Source of the DNA: CAVQBC01 sp963848415
GTDB taxonomy: Bacteria > Actinomycetota > Thermoleophilia > Solirubrobacterales > Solirubrobacteraceae
NCBI GenBank assembly: GCA_963848415.1
Contig: CAWKDN010000003.1
Location: 310,001-374,000 of the forward strand
DNA: 64,000 nucleotides
Direction of reading: 5' to 3'
The translations under genes were made by a program, and so were the position numbers. The notes under the pieces were generated by a model. It was not told the origin of the DNA, searched no databases, and saw only the letters and a program-made list of their open reading frames with translations. Each line of letters starts with the position of its first letter. Within the stretch, counting starts at the first letter, position 1. Positions 20,601 through 28,487 of the stretch are shown piece by piece.

Positions 20601-20826
20601 GGAGCCCGGCCTTCGCGCCGCCGCGGCCGCGCGCCCGCGTGACCTCGAGCTCGTGGCGGTCGACGCCGAGGTCGACGATGCGCTGCAGCTGATCGCCGCT
20701 GACCTCACCGGTGTAGACGTCCAGGCGCTCTGAGGCGGTGTTCTGTCCCCGCTGCGCCGCGGCGGCCGTCGCCGGCAGCACCAGCAGCGAGAGAACCGCG
20801 ACCATGACGGCCGAGAAGCGCAGCAC
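17668..20826 (-). CDS. Secreted M14-family zinc carboxypeptidase, large
   Basis: 1052 residues with a signal peptide (residues 1-24, LSLLVLPATAAAA). The M14 catalytic domain spans about 115-450: zinc ligands H186 and E189 in QHAREW, third ligand H319 in VNYHSA, substrate-binding region NPDGYDF and DLNRNYPTKWG, and the probable catalytic E389 in LGFTPEMS. The remaining 600 residues are an extracellular extension. One part (about 555-760) looks like the glutamine-amidotransferase-like fold often found beside such peptidases (ADVLVLANEDYTG... VWYLGDNRLT... LNDGGKLLHAGESAQ). The final part (about 800-1020) resembles the beta-sandwich regions of immune-inhibitor-A-type proteins. It would trim C-terminal residues of extracellular peptides. 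It is tail-to-tail with TetR, 15 bases apart. Confidence 0.88.
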   Translation of the reverse strand: MLRFSAVMVAVLSLLVLPATAAAAQRGQNTASERLDVYTGEVSGDQLQRIVDLGVDRHELEVTRARGRGGAKAGLRVEAILSGRQAQALRRDGLALQTKLLEGQSVAQRATALAADGFEVFKRYGGAGGIKAEFEQAAADNPRIAKLVNYGRTVNGQDIVALKVSENARTRRDGAKPAVLYLGAQHAREWITPEMIRRLMHYVLDGYEDNRAIRRLVDENELWFVPVANPDGYDFTFQAGQRLWRKNLRDNNGDGTIAAGDGVDLNRNYPTKWGYDNEGSSPNPASETFRGPGPGSEPETQALDALVDRLDFEFFVNYHSAAELLLYGTGWQVATPTPDDVIYEAMAGDDAEPAIPGYDPDISAELYTTNGDTDTHMTERYGTLGFTPEMSTCEAASNVDPDDEWEAAECGSGFEFPDDEGLVQAEFEKNIPFALSVARSADDPDDPASVVGRRAENFRVDTFEVSYGDPQTVAVVAKRALQRVRMRYSIDGGRVRTTFAPEWDGGERYGDENDDYYAELRGRVRGAEPGDRVRVWFEGRQRGRGRVTSRAFTYTVEEDSDADVLVLANEDYTGVDPTYPAGTDAPKYAAAHVAAVEAAGYEADVWDVDAQGVPHDLGVLEHYDAVVWYLGDNRLTQDPEDALISTPFGQLPDIAVAERQQYLTMAVRDYLNDGGKLLHAGESAQHEGLPGISGAVGGLYYGLNGDPTAECVVDTVAGFFEDCLILADDFRQYYLGGYTRTSLGGPTSVTGIAEPIAGYEGTLGGPVVDGDNPLDEAGVFQATSDVLPVAQFPQFASRSAAEFEVEGDPYTPVEGERYAGALHADSSYMRLSKTVDLTAATSAQLQFQLSLNVETRYDHVIVEARRPGQDDWTTLPDLNGGTTTRPPAECSDPGFLLALHPFLRHYLGGAGCAAAGTSGSWNAFTEPTDGWDEVAFDLSGYAGGQVELSIAYVTDPSTGVIGAFVDDTRIVVDGAVTDADGFEGATSTWTVGGPPAGSPPNDGNWQFGGQLIDLSAGTSTRDTLLVGFGLEQLASGEERAALVEQALEGLLE

Positions 20827-20917
20827 GTCGACACCCCGTTTCGATTTGACGCCGGATCGAAGCGCGGGAGTCTCCTCCGGTGAGGACGGGGTGTCAACGA
20901 CGATGGCGGGCTCGCCG

Positions 20918-21880
20918 TCAGGAGCCCACGGTGAGCACGGCGGAGCCCTCCAGCCGCCCGGCCCGCAGGTCCTCGAGGGCGTCGCCCGCCGCCTCCAGCG
21001 GATAGGCCGTGATCGTCGTGCGCACCGGGATGCGCGCGGCCAGGGCCAGGAACCCGCGGCCGTCGGCGCGGGTGAGGTTCGCCACCGAGCGCACGACGCG
21101 CTCGCCCCACAGCAGGTCGTAGCCGAAGGCCGGGATGTCGCTCATGTGGATGCCGCCGCAGACGACGACGCCGCCCTTGGCGACCGCGGCGAGCGCGGCG
21201 GGCACGAGCTCTCCGGCCGAGGCGAAGATCAGCGCGGCGTCGAGCGGCTCGGGCGGGCGCTCGTCCGAGCCGCCGGCCCACGCGGCGCCGAGCGAGCGGG
21301 CGAAGGCCTGCGTCTCCTCGTCGCCCGGGCGCGTGAAGGCGAACACCTCGCGGCCCTCGTGCACGGCGACCTGGCAGACGATGTGCGCCGCCGCGCCGAA
21401 GCCGTACATCCCGACCCGGCGCGGATCACCGGCCAGCCGCAGCGTGCGGTGGCCGATCAGCCCGGCGCACAGCAGCGGCGCCGCCTCGAGGTCGCTGAAG
21501 CCGCCGGGCAGCGGCAGGCAGAAGCGCTCGTCGGCGACCACCAGCTCCGCGTAGCCGCCGTCGCGGTCCAGACCGGTGAAGCGCGCCGCGTCGCACAGGT
21601 TCTCGCGGCCGGAGCGGCAGTAGGCGCACGTGCCGTCGGTCCAGCCGAGCCACGGCACGCCGACGCGCTCGCCGGTGTCGGTGCGCTCGGCGACGATCTG
21701 GTGGCCGGGGACGAGCGGCAGTCGCGGCGCGGTGACCTCGCCGTCGAGGATGTGCAGGTCGGTCCGGCACACCCCGCAGGCTCGCACCCGCAGGAGCAGC
21801 TCGCCCGGCCCGGGCTCGGGGTCCGGGAGGGTCACCGCGCGCAGGGGCGCGCCCGGGCGGTCCAGCTGCATCGCGCGCAC
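20918..21880 (-). CDS. Zinc-dependent alcohol dehydrogenase, medium-chain
   Basis: 320 residues, slightly short for the family. The catalytic zinc site begins RACGVCRTDLHILDGE and PLVPGHQIV; the structural zinc loop CAYCRSGRENLCDAA has three visible Cys. The Rossmann region VGMYGFGAAAHIVCQVAVHEG carries a GFGAAA nucleotide loop. It most resembles the AdhA/YahK-like group that oxidises alcohols with NAD(P). The start is GTG 21880 or ATG 21871. It diverges from the GntR operon by about 80 bases, which may or may not mean shared control. Confidence 0.88.
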   Translation of the reverse strand: MRAMQLDRPGAPLRAVTLPDPEPGPGELLLRVRACGVCRTDLHILDGEVTAPRLPLVPGHQIVAERTDTGERVGVPWLGWTDGTCAYCRSGRENLCDAARFTGLDRDGGYAELVVADERFCLPLPGGFSDLEAAPLLCAGLIGHRTLRLAGDPRRVGMYGFGAAAHIVCQVAVHEGREVFAFTRPGDEETQAFARSLGAAWAGGSDERPPEPLDAALIFASAGELVPAALAAVAKGGVVVCGGIHMSDIPAFGYDLLWGERVVRSVANLTRADGRGFLALAARIPVRTTITAYPLEAAGDALEDLRAGRLEGSAVLTVGS

Positions 21881-21955
21881 GGGCCAAGTCCATCACACCG
21901 GGATCGCATGCAGAACGGGCCGGCTCCGGCTTGCGCACGGCCTGTCGTCGTGGTG

Positions 21956-21965
21956 TTGTATGCAA
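21956..21965. promoter_or_regulatory. Candidate GntR operator overlapping the GntR start
   Basis: TTGTATGCAA is a near-palindrome (TTGTA/TGCAA) of the type bound by FadR-class GntR proteins. It overlaps a possible -10 (TTGTAT) and an in-frame ATG at 21960, immediately before the preferred ATG at 21969. Binding here would block transcription of the whole operon. Confidence 0.4.
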
Positions 21966-21968
21966 TCC

Positions 21969-22634
21969 ATGGCGGAGCCGGGGGTCACCGCGACGAGCAC
22001 GATCCGCGTGCGCGACCAGCTGCAGCACGCGATCCTCGAGGGGTCGCTCGAGCCGGGCGAGCGGCTGCGGGCCGAGGCGCTGGCGCAGCGCTTCGGCACC
22101 TCGCGCACGCCCGTCCGCGAGGCGCTGCTGGTGCTCGAGGCCGAGGGGCTCGTCACGCTCGAGCCGCACAAGGGCGCGGTGGTGAGCGCCTTCGACGGCG
22201 CCGACCTGCTCGAGCTCTACGAGATCCGCGCGCTGATCGAGCCGCACGCCGCGGCGCGCGCCGCCGAGCGGATCACCGCGCCGGACAAGGTCCGCCTGGT
22301 GGAGCTGGCCGACCGCGCCGCGGCGCTGGACCCGGCCGTCCCGACGGCCATCGACGAGCACATCGCGCTCAACGTGACCTTCCACCGCACGATCCTCGAG
22401 GCAGCCGCCAGCCAGCGGCTCACGACGGCGATGCGCGCGGTGGCCGGCATCCCGCGCATCTTCCGCCAGGTGTTCTGGCGCGACGAGGCCCAGCGCGCGC
22501 AGTCGCTCGCCTGCCATCGCGAGCTGGCCGCGGCGGTGCGCGCCGGGCGCCCGCAGATGGCCGAGGCGGTGATGCGCATGCACATCCTCGGCGCCCGCGA
22601 CTTCCTCGTCGAGGTCCTGCGCAAGGATGGCTGA
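21969..22634 (+). CDS. GntR-family (FadR type) regulator of the hydantoinase operon
   Basis: 221 residues. The winged helix (residues about 8-75) contains RVRDQLQHAILEGSLEPGERLRAEALAQRFGTSRTPVREALLVLEAEGLVTLEPHKGAVV. The C-terminal all-helical FCD effector domain follows, with metal-ligand-type residues in HIALNVTFHRTILEAA and ACHRELAAAVRAG. It probably senses a small acid. The stop overlaps the CoA-transferase ATG (ATGGCTGA), so it is the first gene of the operon and is co-expressed with the enzymes. Confidence 0.92.
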   Translation: MAEPGVTATSTIRVRDQLQHAILEGSLEPGERLRAEALAQRFGTSRTPVREALLVLEAEGLVTLEPHKGAVVSAFDGADLLELYEIRALIEPHAAARAAERITAPDKVRLVELADRAAALDPAVPTAIDEHIALNVTFHRTILEAAASQRLTTAMRAVAGIPRIFRQVFWRDEAQRAQSLACHRELAAAVRAGRPQMAEAVMRMHILGARDFLVEVLRKDG

Positions 22635-23832
22635 GCCGCCGCTCGCCGGCCTGCGCGTGCTCGAGTTCGGCCAGCTGCTGGCCGGGCCCTACGTCGGCAC
22701 GCTGCTGGGGGACTTCGGCGCCGACGTGGTCAAGATCGAGGCGCCGCCGGCGGGCGACCCGATGCGCGACTGGGGCCGCCTGCGCCACAACGACCACTCG
22801 CTGTGGTGGGCGATCCTCGCCCGCAACAAGCGCTCGGTGACGCTCAACCTGCGCACGGAGCGCGGGCAGGCGCTGGCCGCCGAGCTGTGCGCGGGCGCCG
22901 ACGTCGTGGTCGAGAACTTCCGCCCCGGGACGATGGAGAAGTGGGGGCTCGGGCCCGAGCAGGTCCACGCCGCCAACCCGGGCTGCGTCTACGCGCGCGT
23001 GTCGGGCTACGGGCAGACCGGTCGCCTGCGCGACCGGCCGGGCTTCGCCTCGGCCGGCGAGGCGATCGGCGGGCTGCGCTTCATCAACGGCTACCCGGGC
23101 GAGGCGCCGCCGCGCAGCGGCATCTCGCTGGGGGACACGCTGGCCGCCCAGTCGGCCTTCCAGGGGATCCTGCTCGCGCTCTACGCGCGCGATGCCGGCG
23201 GCGCCGCCGGCAGGGGCCAGGTCGTCGACGCGGCCATCACCGACGCCTGCTTCGCGATGCTCGAGTCGGCGGTCACGGAGTACGAGAAGCTCGGCTTCGT
23301 GCGCGAGCCGACCGGCACCCGATTGCCGCGCATCGCCCCCTCCAACGTGTATCGCTCCAGCGACGGCAAGTGGATGGTGATCGCCGCCAACCACGACACG
23401 CTGTGGCGCCGCCTGGCCACGCTGATGGGTCGGCCCGAGCTGGGCGAGGACGAGCGCTTCGCCACCCACCACGCGCGCGGCGAGCACGAGGACCTGTTGG
23501 ACGAGATCATCGGGGCGTGGGCCGCCGGCTATACGGCGCAGGAGCTCGACGAGCTGGCCAACGCGGCGGGTGTCGTGTGCGCGCCGGTCTACTCGATCGC
23601 CGACATCTACGACGACGAGCACTTCACCGAGCGCGGGCTGCTCGTGCGCTACGAGGACGAGGTGCACGGCGAGCTGACCGCGCCCGCCCCGGTGCCGCTG
23701 CTCTCGGACACGCCCGGGAGCGTGCGCACGAGCGCCCGCTGGACCGTCGGCGCCGACACCGCCACGGTGCTGGCGGAGCTCGGCGTCGGCACGGAGGAGC
23801 TCGACCGCCTCGCCGGAGACGGCGTCATCTAA
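22627..23832 (+). CDS. Class III (CaiB/BaiF) acyl-CoA transferase
   Basis: 401 residues, normal family length. It has the N-terminal GLRVLEFGQLLAGPYVGTLLGDFGADVVKIEAP signature, the NKRSVTLNLRTERG and VVVENFRPGTMEKWGLG segments and the GYGQTGRLRDRPGFA segment. The catalytic Asp is expected in GISLGDTLAAQSA. It moves CoA between two carboxylic acids. Its presence with hydantoinase genes suggests that the operon turns a cyclic or carboxylated compound into an acyl-CoA, but the substrate is unknown. Confidence 0.92.
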   Translation: MAEPPLAGLRVLEFGQLLAGPYVGTLLGDFGADVVKIEAPPAGDPMRDWGRLRHNDHSLWWAILARNKRSVTLNLRTERGQALAAELCAGADVVVENFRPGTMEKWGLGPEQVHAANPGCVYARVSGYGQTGRLRDRPGFASAGEAIGGLRFINGYPGEAPPRSGISLGDTLAAQSAFQGILLALYARDAGGAAGRGQVVDAAITDACFAMLESAVTEYEKLGFVREPTGTRLPRIAPSNVYRSSDGKWMVIAANHDTLWRRLATLMGRPELGEDERFATHHARGEHEDLLDEIIGAWAAGYTAQELDELANAAGVVCAPVYSIADIYDDEHFTERGLLVRYEDEVHGELTAPAPVPLLSDTPGSVRTSARWTVGADTATVLAELGVGTEELDRLAGDGVI

Positions 23833-23849
23833 CGAGGGAGAGGAGACGC

Positions 23850-25907
23850 ATGGCCTATCGCCTGGGGGTGGACGTCGGAGGGACGTTCACGGACCTGTTC
23901 CTGGTCGACGACGAGGACTCGCGCCAGTGGCGGGTCAAGACGCCGTCGACGCCGGCCGACCCGTCCGAGGGCGTGCTCACCGGCGTGCGGCGGATCTGCG
24001 AGGAGGCCGGCATCGGCCCGGACGCGCTCGGCGCCGTGGTGCACGGGACGACCGTCGCGACCAACGCGGTGCTCGAGTCCAAGGGCGCGCGCGTCGGGCT
24101 GATCACCACCCGCGGCTTCGGGCAGATCCTGCACCTCGCGCGCTCCCAGACGCCCGGGCCGCTGGCCGGCTGGATCATCATGCTCAAGCCCGACCCGCCG
24201 GCCTCGCTGGCCGACACGCGCGAGGCGGCCGAGCGCATGGATGCGCGCGGGGAGACGCTCGTCCCGGTCGACCGCGACCAGGTGGCCGGCATCGTGCGCG
24301 AACTGGTCGACTCCGGCGTCGAGTCGCTGACCGTGAGCCTGATCAACGCTTACGTCGACGGGCGCCACGAGCGCGAGGTGGCCGCGGTCGTCGAGGAGCT
24401 CTATCCCGGCTTCCCGGTCACCGTCTCCTCCGACGTGCTGCCCGAGTTCCGCGAGTACGAGCGCACGCTCACGGCCTGCCTGAACTCCTACGTGCGCCCG
24501 ACGGTCGCCACCTACGTCGACCGGCTGCAGTCCTCGCTGCAGGAGCTCGGGGTCGGCGCCGAGCTCAACGTGCTGCGCTCGGACGCCGGCGTCATGAGCC
24601 CGCGCGAGGCGGCGCGCAACCCGGTCTACGGCGTGCTCTCCGGGCCCTCCGGCGGCGTCGCGGGCGCGCTGCACGTCGCCCAGCGCTCGGGCCACCCGAA
24701 CCTGCTGACCTTCGACATGGGCGGCACCTCGACCGACGTCTCGCTCTGCCAGGCGGGCGAGCCGACGATCGGGCGCGAGACGACGATCGGCCAGTTCACG
24801 ATCAAGATCCCGTCGATCGACGTCCACACGGTCGGGGCGGGCGGCGGCTCGATCGCCTTCGTCCCGGAGCTGACGGGCGCGCTGCGCGTCGGCCCCGACT
24901 CGGCCGGCGCCGATCCCGGCCCCGCGGCCTACGGGCGCGGCGGCGAGGCGCCGACGGTCACCGACGCCAACGTGGTCGTGGGCCATCTGCCGCCGCGCCT
25001 GATCGGCGGGGAGATGGAGCTCGACGTGGACGCCGCCACCGCTGCGGTCACGACCGTGGCCGAGGCGATGGGCCTGAGCGTCGACCAGGCCGCCGAGGGC
25101 ATCCTGAAGATCGTCAACGAGAACATGGCCGGCGCGCTGCGGGTCATCTCCGTCCAGCGCGGGCACGACCCGCGCGAGTTCGGGCTGGTGGCCTTCGGCG
25201 GCGCGGGCCCGCTGCACGCCAACGCGGTCGCCGAGCTGATGGGCTCCTTCCCGGTCATCGTGCCGCCCTCGCCCGGCCTGCTGTGCGCGCTCGGCGACCT
25301 GGTGGCCGACTTCCGCCAGGAGTTCGCCCAGACGCTCATCCGCCTGACCGCCGAGGCGACCGGCCCTGAGCTCGAGGAGATCCTCGGCGGGCTGGAGGCC
25401 CGCGCGCGCGAGTGGATGGACGCCGAGGCGATCGCGCCCGACGACCAGGGGATCGCCTTCGTGGCCGACATGCGCTATCGCGGTCAGGGCTACGAGATCC
25501 CCGTGTCGCTCGACCACGGCGAGGTGGGGGCGGGTGACCTGGCGGCGCTCGAGGAGCGCTTCAACGGCCTGCACGAGCAGCTCTACGGCTTCCGCATGCC
25601 GGGCACGGCGTCGGAGATCGTCAACCTGCGCGCGGTCGGCTCCGGCGAGCGCCCGAGCCCAGAGCTGGCGGCCGGCAAGCCGGGCGACGCCGACGCCGAG
25701 GGCGCGCGGGTGGACACCGGCGAGATCCTCTTCGAGGGCGAGCGCCGCCCGACGGCGATCTACGACCGCGCCGGCCTGGCGCCCGGGATGCGCTTCGCCG
25801 GCCCCGCCGTCGTCACCGAGTTCGACTCCACCACCGTCGTGCTCCCCGGCTACCACGCCGAGGTCGACCACCACTACAACGTCCTGATCACCCCGGAGGC
25901 CACCTGA
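23850..25907 (+). CDS. hyuA: Hydantoinase/oxoprolinase A-type subunit
   Basis: 685 residues with a purine-rich ribosome binding site (GAGGGAGAGGAGA). The actin-like ATPase fold is clear: RLGVDVGGTFTDLFLVD at the N-terminus, VVHGTTVATNAVLESKGARVGLITTRGFG, and the second nucleotide site LTFDMGGTSTDVSL followed by HTVGAGGGSIAFV. The C-terminal third includes VAFGGAGPLHANAVAELMG. Such proteins hydrolyse ATP to open hydantoin-like or pyrrolidone rings together with a B subunit. It overlaps the B gene by one base (TGATG). The symbol denotes the family; the natural substrate is not proven. Confidence 0.9.
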   Translation: MAYRLGVDVGGTFTDLFLVDDEDSRQWRVKTPSTPADPSEGVLTGVRRICEEAGIGPDALGAVVHGTTVATNAVLESKGARVGLITTRGFGQILHLARSQTPGPLAGWIIMLKPDPPASLADTREAAERMDARGETLVPVDRDQVAGIVRELVDSGVESLTVSLINAYVDGRHEREVAAVVEELYPGFPVTVSSDVLPEFREYERTLTACLNSYVRPTVATYVDRLQSSLQELGVGAELNVLRSDAGVMSPREAARNPVYGVLSGPSGGVAGALHVAQRSGHPNLLTFDMGGTSTDVSLCQAGEPTIGRETTIGQFTIKIPSIDVHTVGAGGGSIAFVPELTGALRVGPDSAGADPGPAAYGRGGEAPTVTDANVVVGHLPPRLIGGEMELDVDAATAAVTTVAEAMGLSVDQAAEGILKIVNENMAGALRVISVQRGHDPREFGLVAFGGAGPLHANAVAELMGSFPVIVPPSPGLLCALGDLVADFRQEFAQTLIRLTAEATGPELEEILGGLEARAREWMDAEAIAPDDQGIAFVADMRYRGQGYEIPVSLDHGEVGAGDLAALEERFNGLHEQLYGFRMPGTASEIVNLRAVGSGERPSPELAAGKPGDADAEGARVDTGEILFEGERRPTAIYDRAGLAPGMRFAGPAVVTEFDSTTVVLPGYHAEVDHHYNVLITPEAT

Positions 25908-28471
25908 TGAGCGCGACCACCGAGGGGCTCCGCGTCGCGGAGATCCCGGACCTCGAGATCGATCCGATCACGGTCGACATCATCGAGAACGCGCTGCGCC
26001 ACGCGCGCTTCGAGATGGACGCCGTGCTCTTCCGCAGCGCGATGAGCCCGGTCATCCGCGAGCAGCACGACGAGTTCCCGATGCTCACCGACCCGCAGGG
26101 GCGGATGGTCGTCGGGCAGTTCGGCGCCTACATCAACGAGATGATGGCCGACTGGGACCGCGGCGTGTACCCCGGCGACGTGATCCTCACGAGCGACCCC
26201 TACAAGTGCTCGGCCTCGATCTCGCACACCAACGACTGGCTCGTGCTGGTGCCGATCTTCTACGAGGACGAGCTGGTCGGCTGGTCCTCGCAGTTCGGCC
26301 ACCAGATGGACGCCGGCGGCCGGCTGCCGGGCTCGCTGCCGACCGGCGCGCGGACGATCTTCGAGGAGGGGCTGATCATCCCGCCGCTGAAGATCGTCGA
26401 GCGCGGCGAGGTGCAGGAGGAGATCCTGCGGCTGATCCTCAACAACGTGCGCCTGCCGGAGATGAACCGCGCCGACCTGTTCGCGATCGTCGCCGCCTGC
26501 CACGCCGGCGAGCGGCGCGTGATGGAGCTCTGCGAGCGCTTCGGCAAGGACGTCTACCTCGCCACCCTGCAGGCGCTGCTGGACCGCACCTACGAGGCGA
26601 TGCGCAAGCTGATCGTGGCCGCCATCCCGGAGGAGCCGCAGACCTTCGAGGACTACATCGACGACGACGGTCTGGGCAACGGCCCCTACCGCATGCGGCT
26701 GACCATCTGGCGCGAGGGCGACCACGCCTTCTTCGACTGGTCGGGCACGGATCCCCAGGCCATCGGGCCGGTGAACTTCTACCTCTCCGAGGGGATGTTC
26801 AAGATGTTCATCGGGGTCTACCTGATCATGGTCAACGACCCCCAGATCCTCTTCAACGACGGCTTCTATCCGCTGCTGCACGTCGTCATGCCGGAGGGCT
26901 GCCTGCTCAGCCCGCGCTACCCCGCGGCGCTCGGCTGCCGCACACACGGGCTCACGCGGCTCTTCGACGTGCTCGGCGGCGCGCTGTGCAAGCAGGCGCC
27001 GGAGCTCAACACGGCGGCGGGCTACGGGACCTCGCCCTACATGCTCTACAGCGGCTGGGACGAGGGCGGGGAGTTCTTCTACGCGATGGAGATCCTCTAC
27101 GGCGGCATCCCGGGCCGGCCGATCGGCGACGGGATGGACGGCCACAGCTGGTGGCCGCTGTTCGAGAACATCCCGACCGAGTACCTCGAGGCCTACTACC
27201 CATTGCGGATCGACGGCTACACGACCGTCACCGACTCGGGCGGACCCGGCTTCCACCGCGGCGGCAACGGGGTGGAGAAGCGCTACGTCTACCTCGAGCC
27301 GGGCGAGGTCTCGATCCACGACGACCGCTGGCTCACGCACCCGTGGGGCGTGCTCGGCGGGCTGCCGGGCGAGCGTTCGACCAAGCTCCTGCGCCGCGCC
27401 GACGGGACCGAGCAGGTGCTGCCGGCCAAGTGCGACGAGATCGTCGTGGAGCCGGGCGACATGCTGATCTACCGCACCGCCGGCGGCGGCGGCTGGAAGG
27501 ACCGGCTCGACCGTCCCGCCGAGCTGGTGGCCCGCGACGTCGCCTTCGGCCTCGTCTCGGCGGAGGCCGCGCAGACGGGCTACGGCGTCGTGCTCGGCGC
27601 CGACGGCGAGGTGGACGAGGCGGGGACAGAGGCCGAGCGGGCGCGGCAGCGCGACGAGCGCGGCGAGGCGCCCGCGTTCGACTTCGGCCCCTCGCTGGCC
27701 GACACGGTGGCCAACTGCGAGGCCGAGACGGGGCTGCCGGCGCCCAACCCGGCCAAGCCGCTGCGGTGGTCGCCGCTGGAGGACCCGGACGACGCGCGGG
27801 CGCGCATGCGGGCCGCCTGGGAGGCCGAGCGGGCTGCCAGCGACGGCGCCGGGGCGATGAGCGGTGAGGCCACCGGCTTCGGCGGGGCGGCCGGCTTCGG
27901 CCGCCGCCCGGCCGTGGTGGTCGTCGACCTGATCGAGGGCTTCACCGACCCGGTCTCGCCGCTGGGCTCAGACCTCGACGCCGTCGTCGCGGCCACCCGC
28001 CGCGTGCTCGACCACGCCCGCGCGGCGGAGGTGCCGGTGATCTTCACCACCGTCAGCTACGACGAGGGTGCCGAGGTGGCCGCCGCCGTGTTCCTGCGCA
28101 AGGTCCCGTCGCTGGCGATCCTGCGGCCCGGGTCGCGCTGGATCCGGCTCGACCAGCGCCTCGGCCGCCGCCCGGAGGAGCCGCTGCTGGTCAAGCCGTT
28201 CGCCTCGTCGTTCTTCGCGACGCCGCTGGCGTCGATGCTGGCGGGCTGCGACACCGTCGTCGTCTGCGGCGCCTCGACGTCGGGCTGCGTGCGCGCCACC
28301 GTGGTCGACGCGGTCCAGCACAACCTCTCCGCGGTCGTCCCCTACGAAGCCGTCGGCGACCGCTGGCGCAGCGCCCACGACGCCGCGCTGTTCGACATCG
28401 GCCAGAAGTACGGCGACGTCATGGGCCTCGACGAGGTGATGGTCGCGCTCGGCGGCTCGCGCGCGCCGTAG
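25907..28471 (+). CDS. hyuB: Hydantoinase B-type subunit fused to an N-carbamoylsarcosine-amidase-like cysteine hydrolase
   Basis: 854 residues, about 200 longer than usual for a B subunit. Residues 1-600 are the HyuB domain (DPITVDIIENALRHARFEMDAVLFRSAMSPVIREQHDEF... GVYPGDVILTSDPY... SQFGHQMDAGG... DSGGPGFHRGGNGVEKRY). After a charged linker (about 600-660) comes an isochorismatase-fold domain with a full Cys-hydrolase triad: Asp674 (VVVVDLIEGFTDP), Lys763 (LLVKPFASSFF) and Cys794 (GASTSGCVRATVVDAVQHN). Those segments closely resemble N-carbamoylsarcosine amidases. The order makes chemical sense: ATP-dependent opening of N-methylhydantoin gives N-carbamoylsarcosine, which the second domain could hydrolyse. 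An internal ATGAGC at 27857 (Met651) could be a separate start if a frame error hides a stop, so the fusion needs checking. Confidence 0.85.
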   Translation: MSATTEGLRVAEIPDLEIDPITVDIIENALRHARFEMDAVLFRSAMSPVIREQHDEFPMLTDPQGRMVVGQFGAYINEMMADWDRGVYPGDVILTSDPYKCSASISHTNDWLVLVPIFYEDELVGWSSQFGHQMDAGGRLPGSLPTGARTIFEEGLIIPPLKIVERGEVQEEILRLILNNVRLPEMNRADLFAIVAACHAGERRVMELCERFGKDVYLATLQALLDRTYEAMRKLIVAAIPEEPQTFEDYIDDDGLGNGPYRMRLTIWREGDHAFFDWSGTDPQAIGPVNFYLSEGMFKMFIGVYLIMVNDPQILFNDGFYPLLHVVMPEGCLLSPRYPAALGCRTHGLTRLFDVLGGALCKQAPELNTAAGYGTSPYMLYSGWDEGGEFFYAMEILYGGIPGRPIGDGMDGHSWWPLFENIPTEYLEAYYPLRIDGYTTVTDSGGPGFHRGGNGVEKRYVYLEPGEVSIHDDRWLTHPWGVLGGLPGERSTKLLRRADGTEQVLPAKCDEIVVEPGDMLIYRTAGGGGWKDRLDRPAELVARDVAFGLVSAEAAQTGYGVVLGADGEVDEAGTEAERARQRDERGEAPAFDFGPSLADTVANCEAETGLPAPNPAKPLRWSPLEDPDDARARMRAAWEAERAASDGAGAMSGEATGFGGAAGFGRRPAVVVVDLIEGFTDPVSPLGSDLDAVVAATRRVLDHARAAEVPVIFTTVSYDEGAEVAAAVFLRKVPSLAILRPGSRWIRLDQRLGRRPEEPLLVKPFASSFFATPLASMLAGCDTVVVCGASTSGCVRATVVDAVQHNLSAVVPYEAVGDRWRSAHDAALFDIGQKYGDVMGLDEVMVALGGSRAP

Positions 28472-28487
28472 GGCGCGGCGGCCCGCG

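Noticed and set aside
18112..20733. Very long + strand open frame (873 codons)
   Set aside because: It is antisense to the M14 carboxypeptidase, whose minus-strand frame has clear motifs and a signal peptide. High GC removes stop codons from the opposite strand.
23829..25874. Long minus-strand frame opposite hyuA
   Set aside because: HyuA on the + strand has full family motifs and a ribosome binding site; the antisense frame has none.
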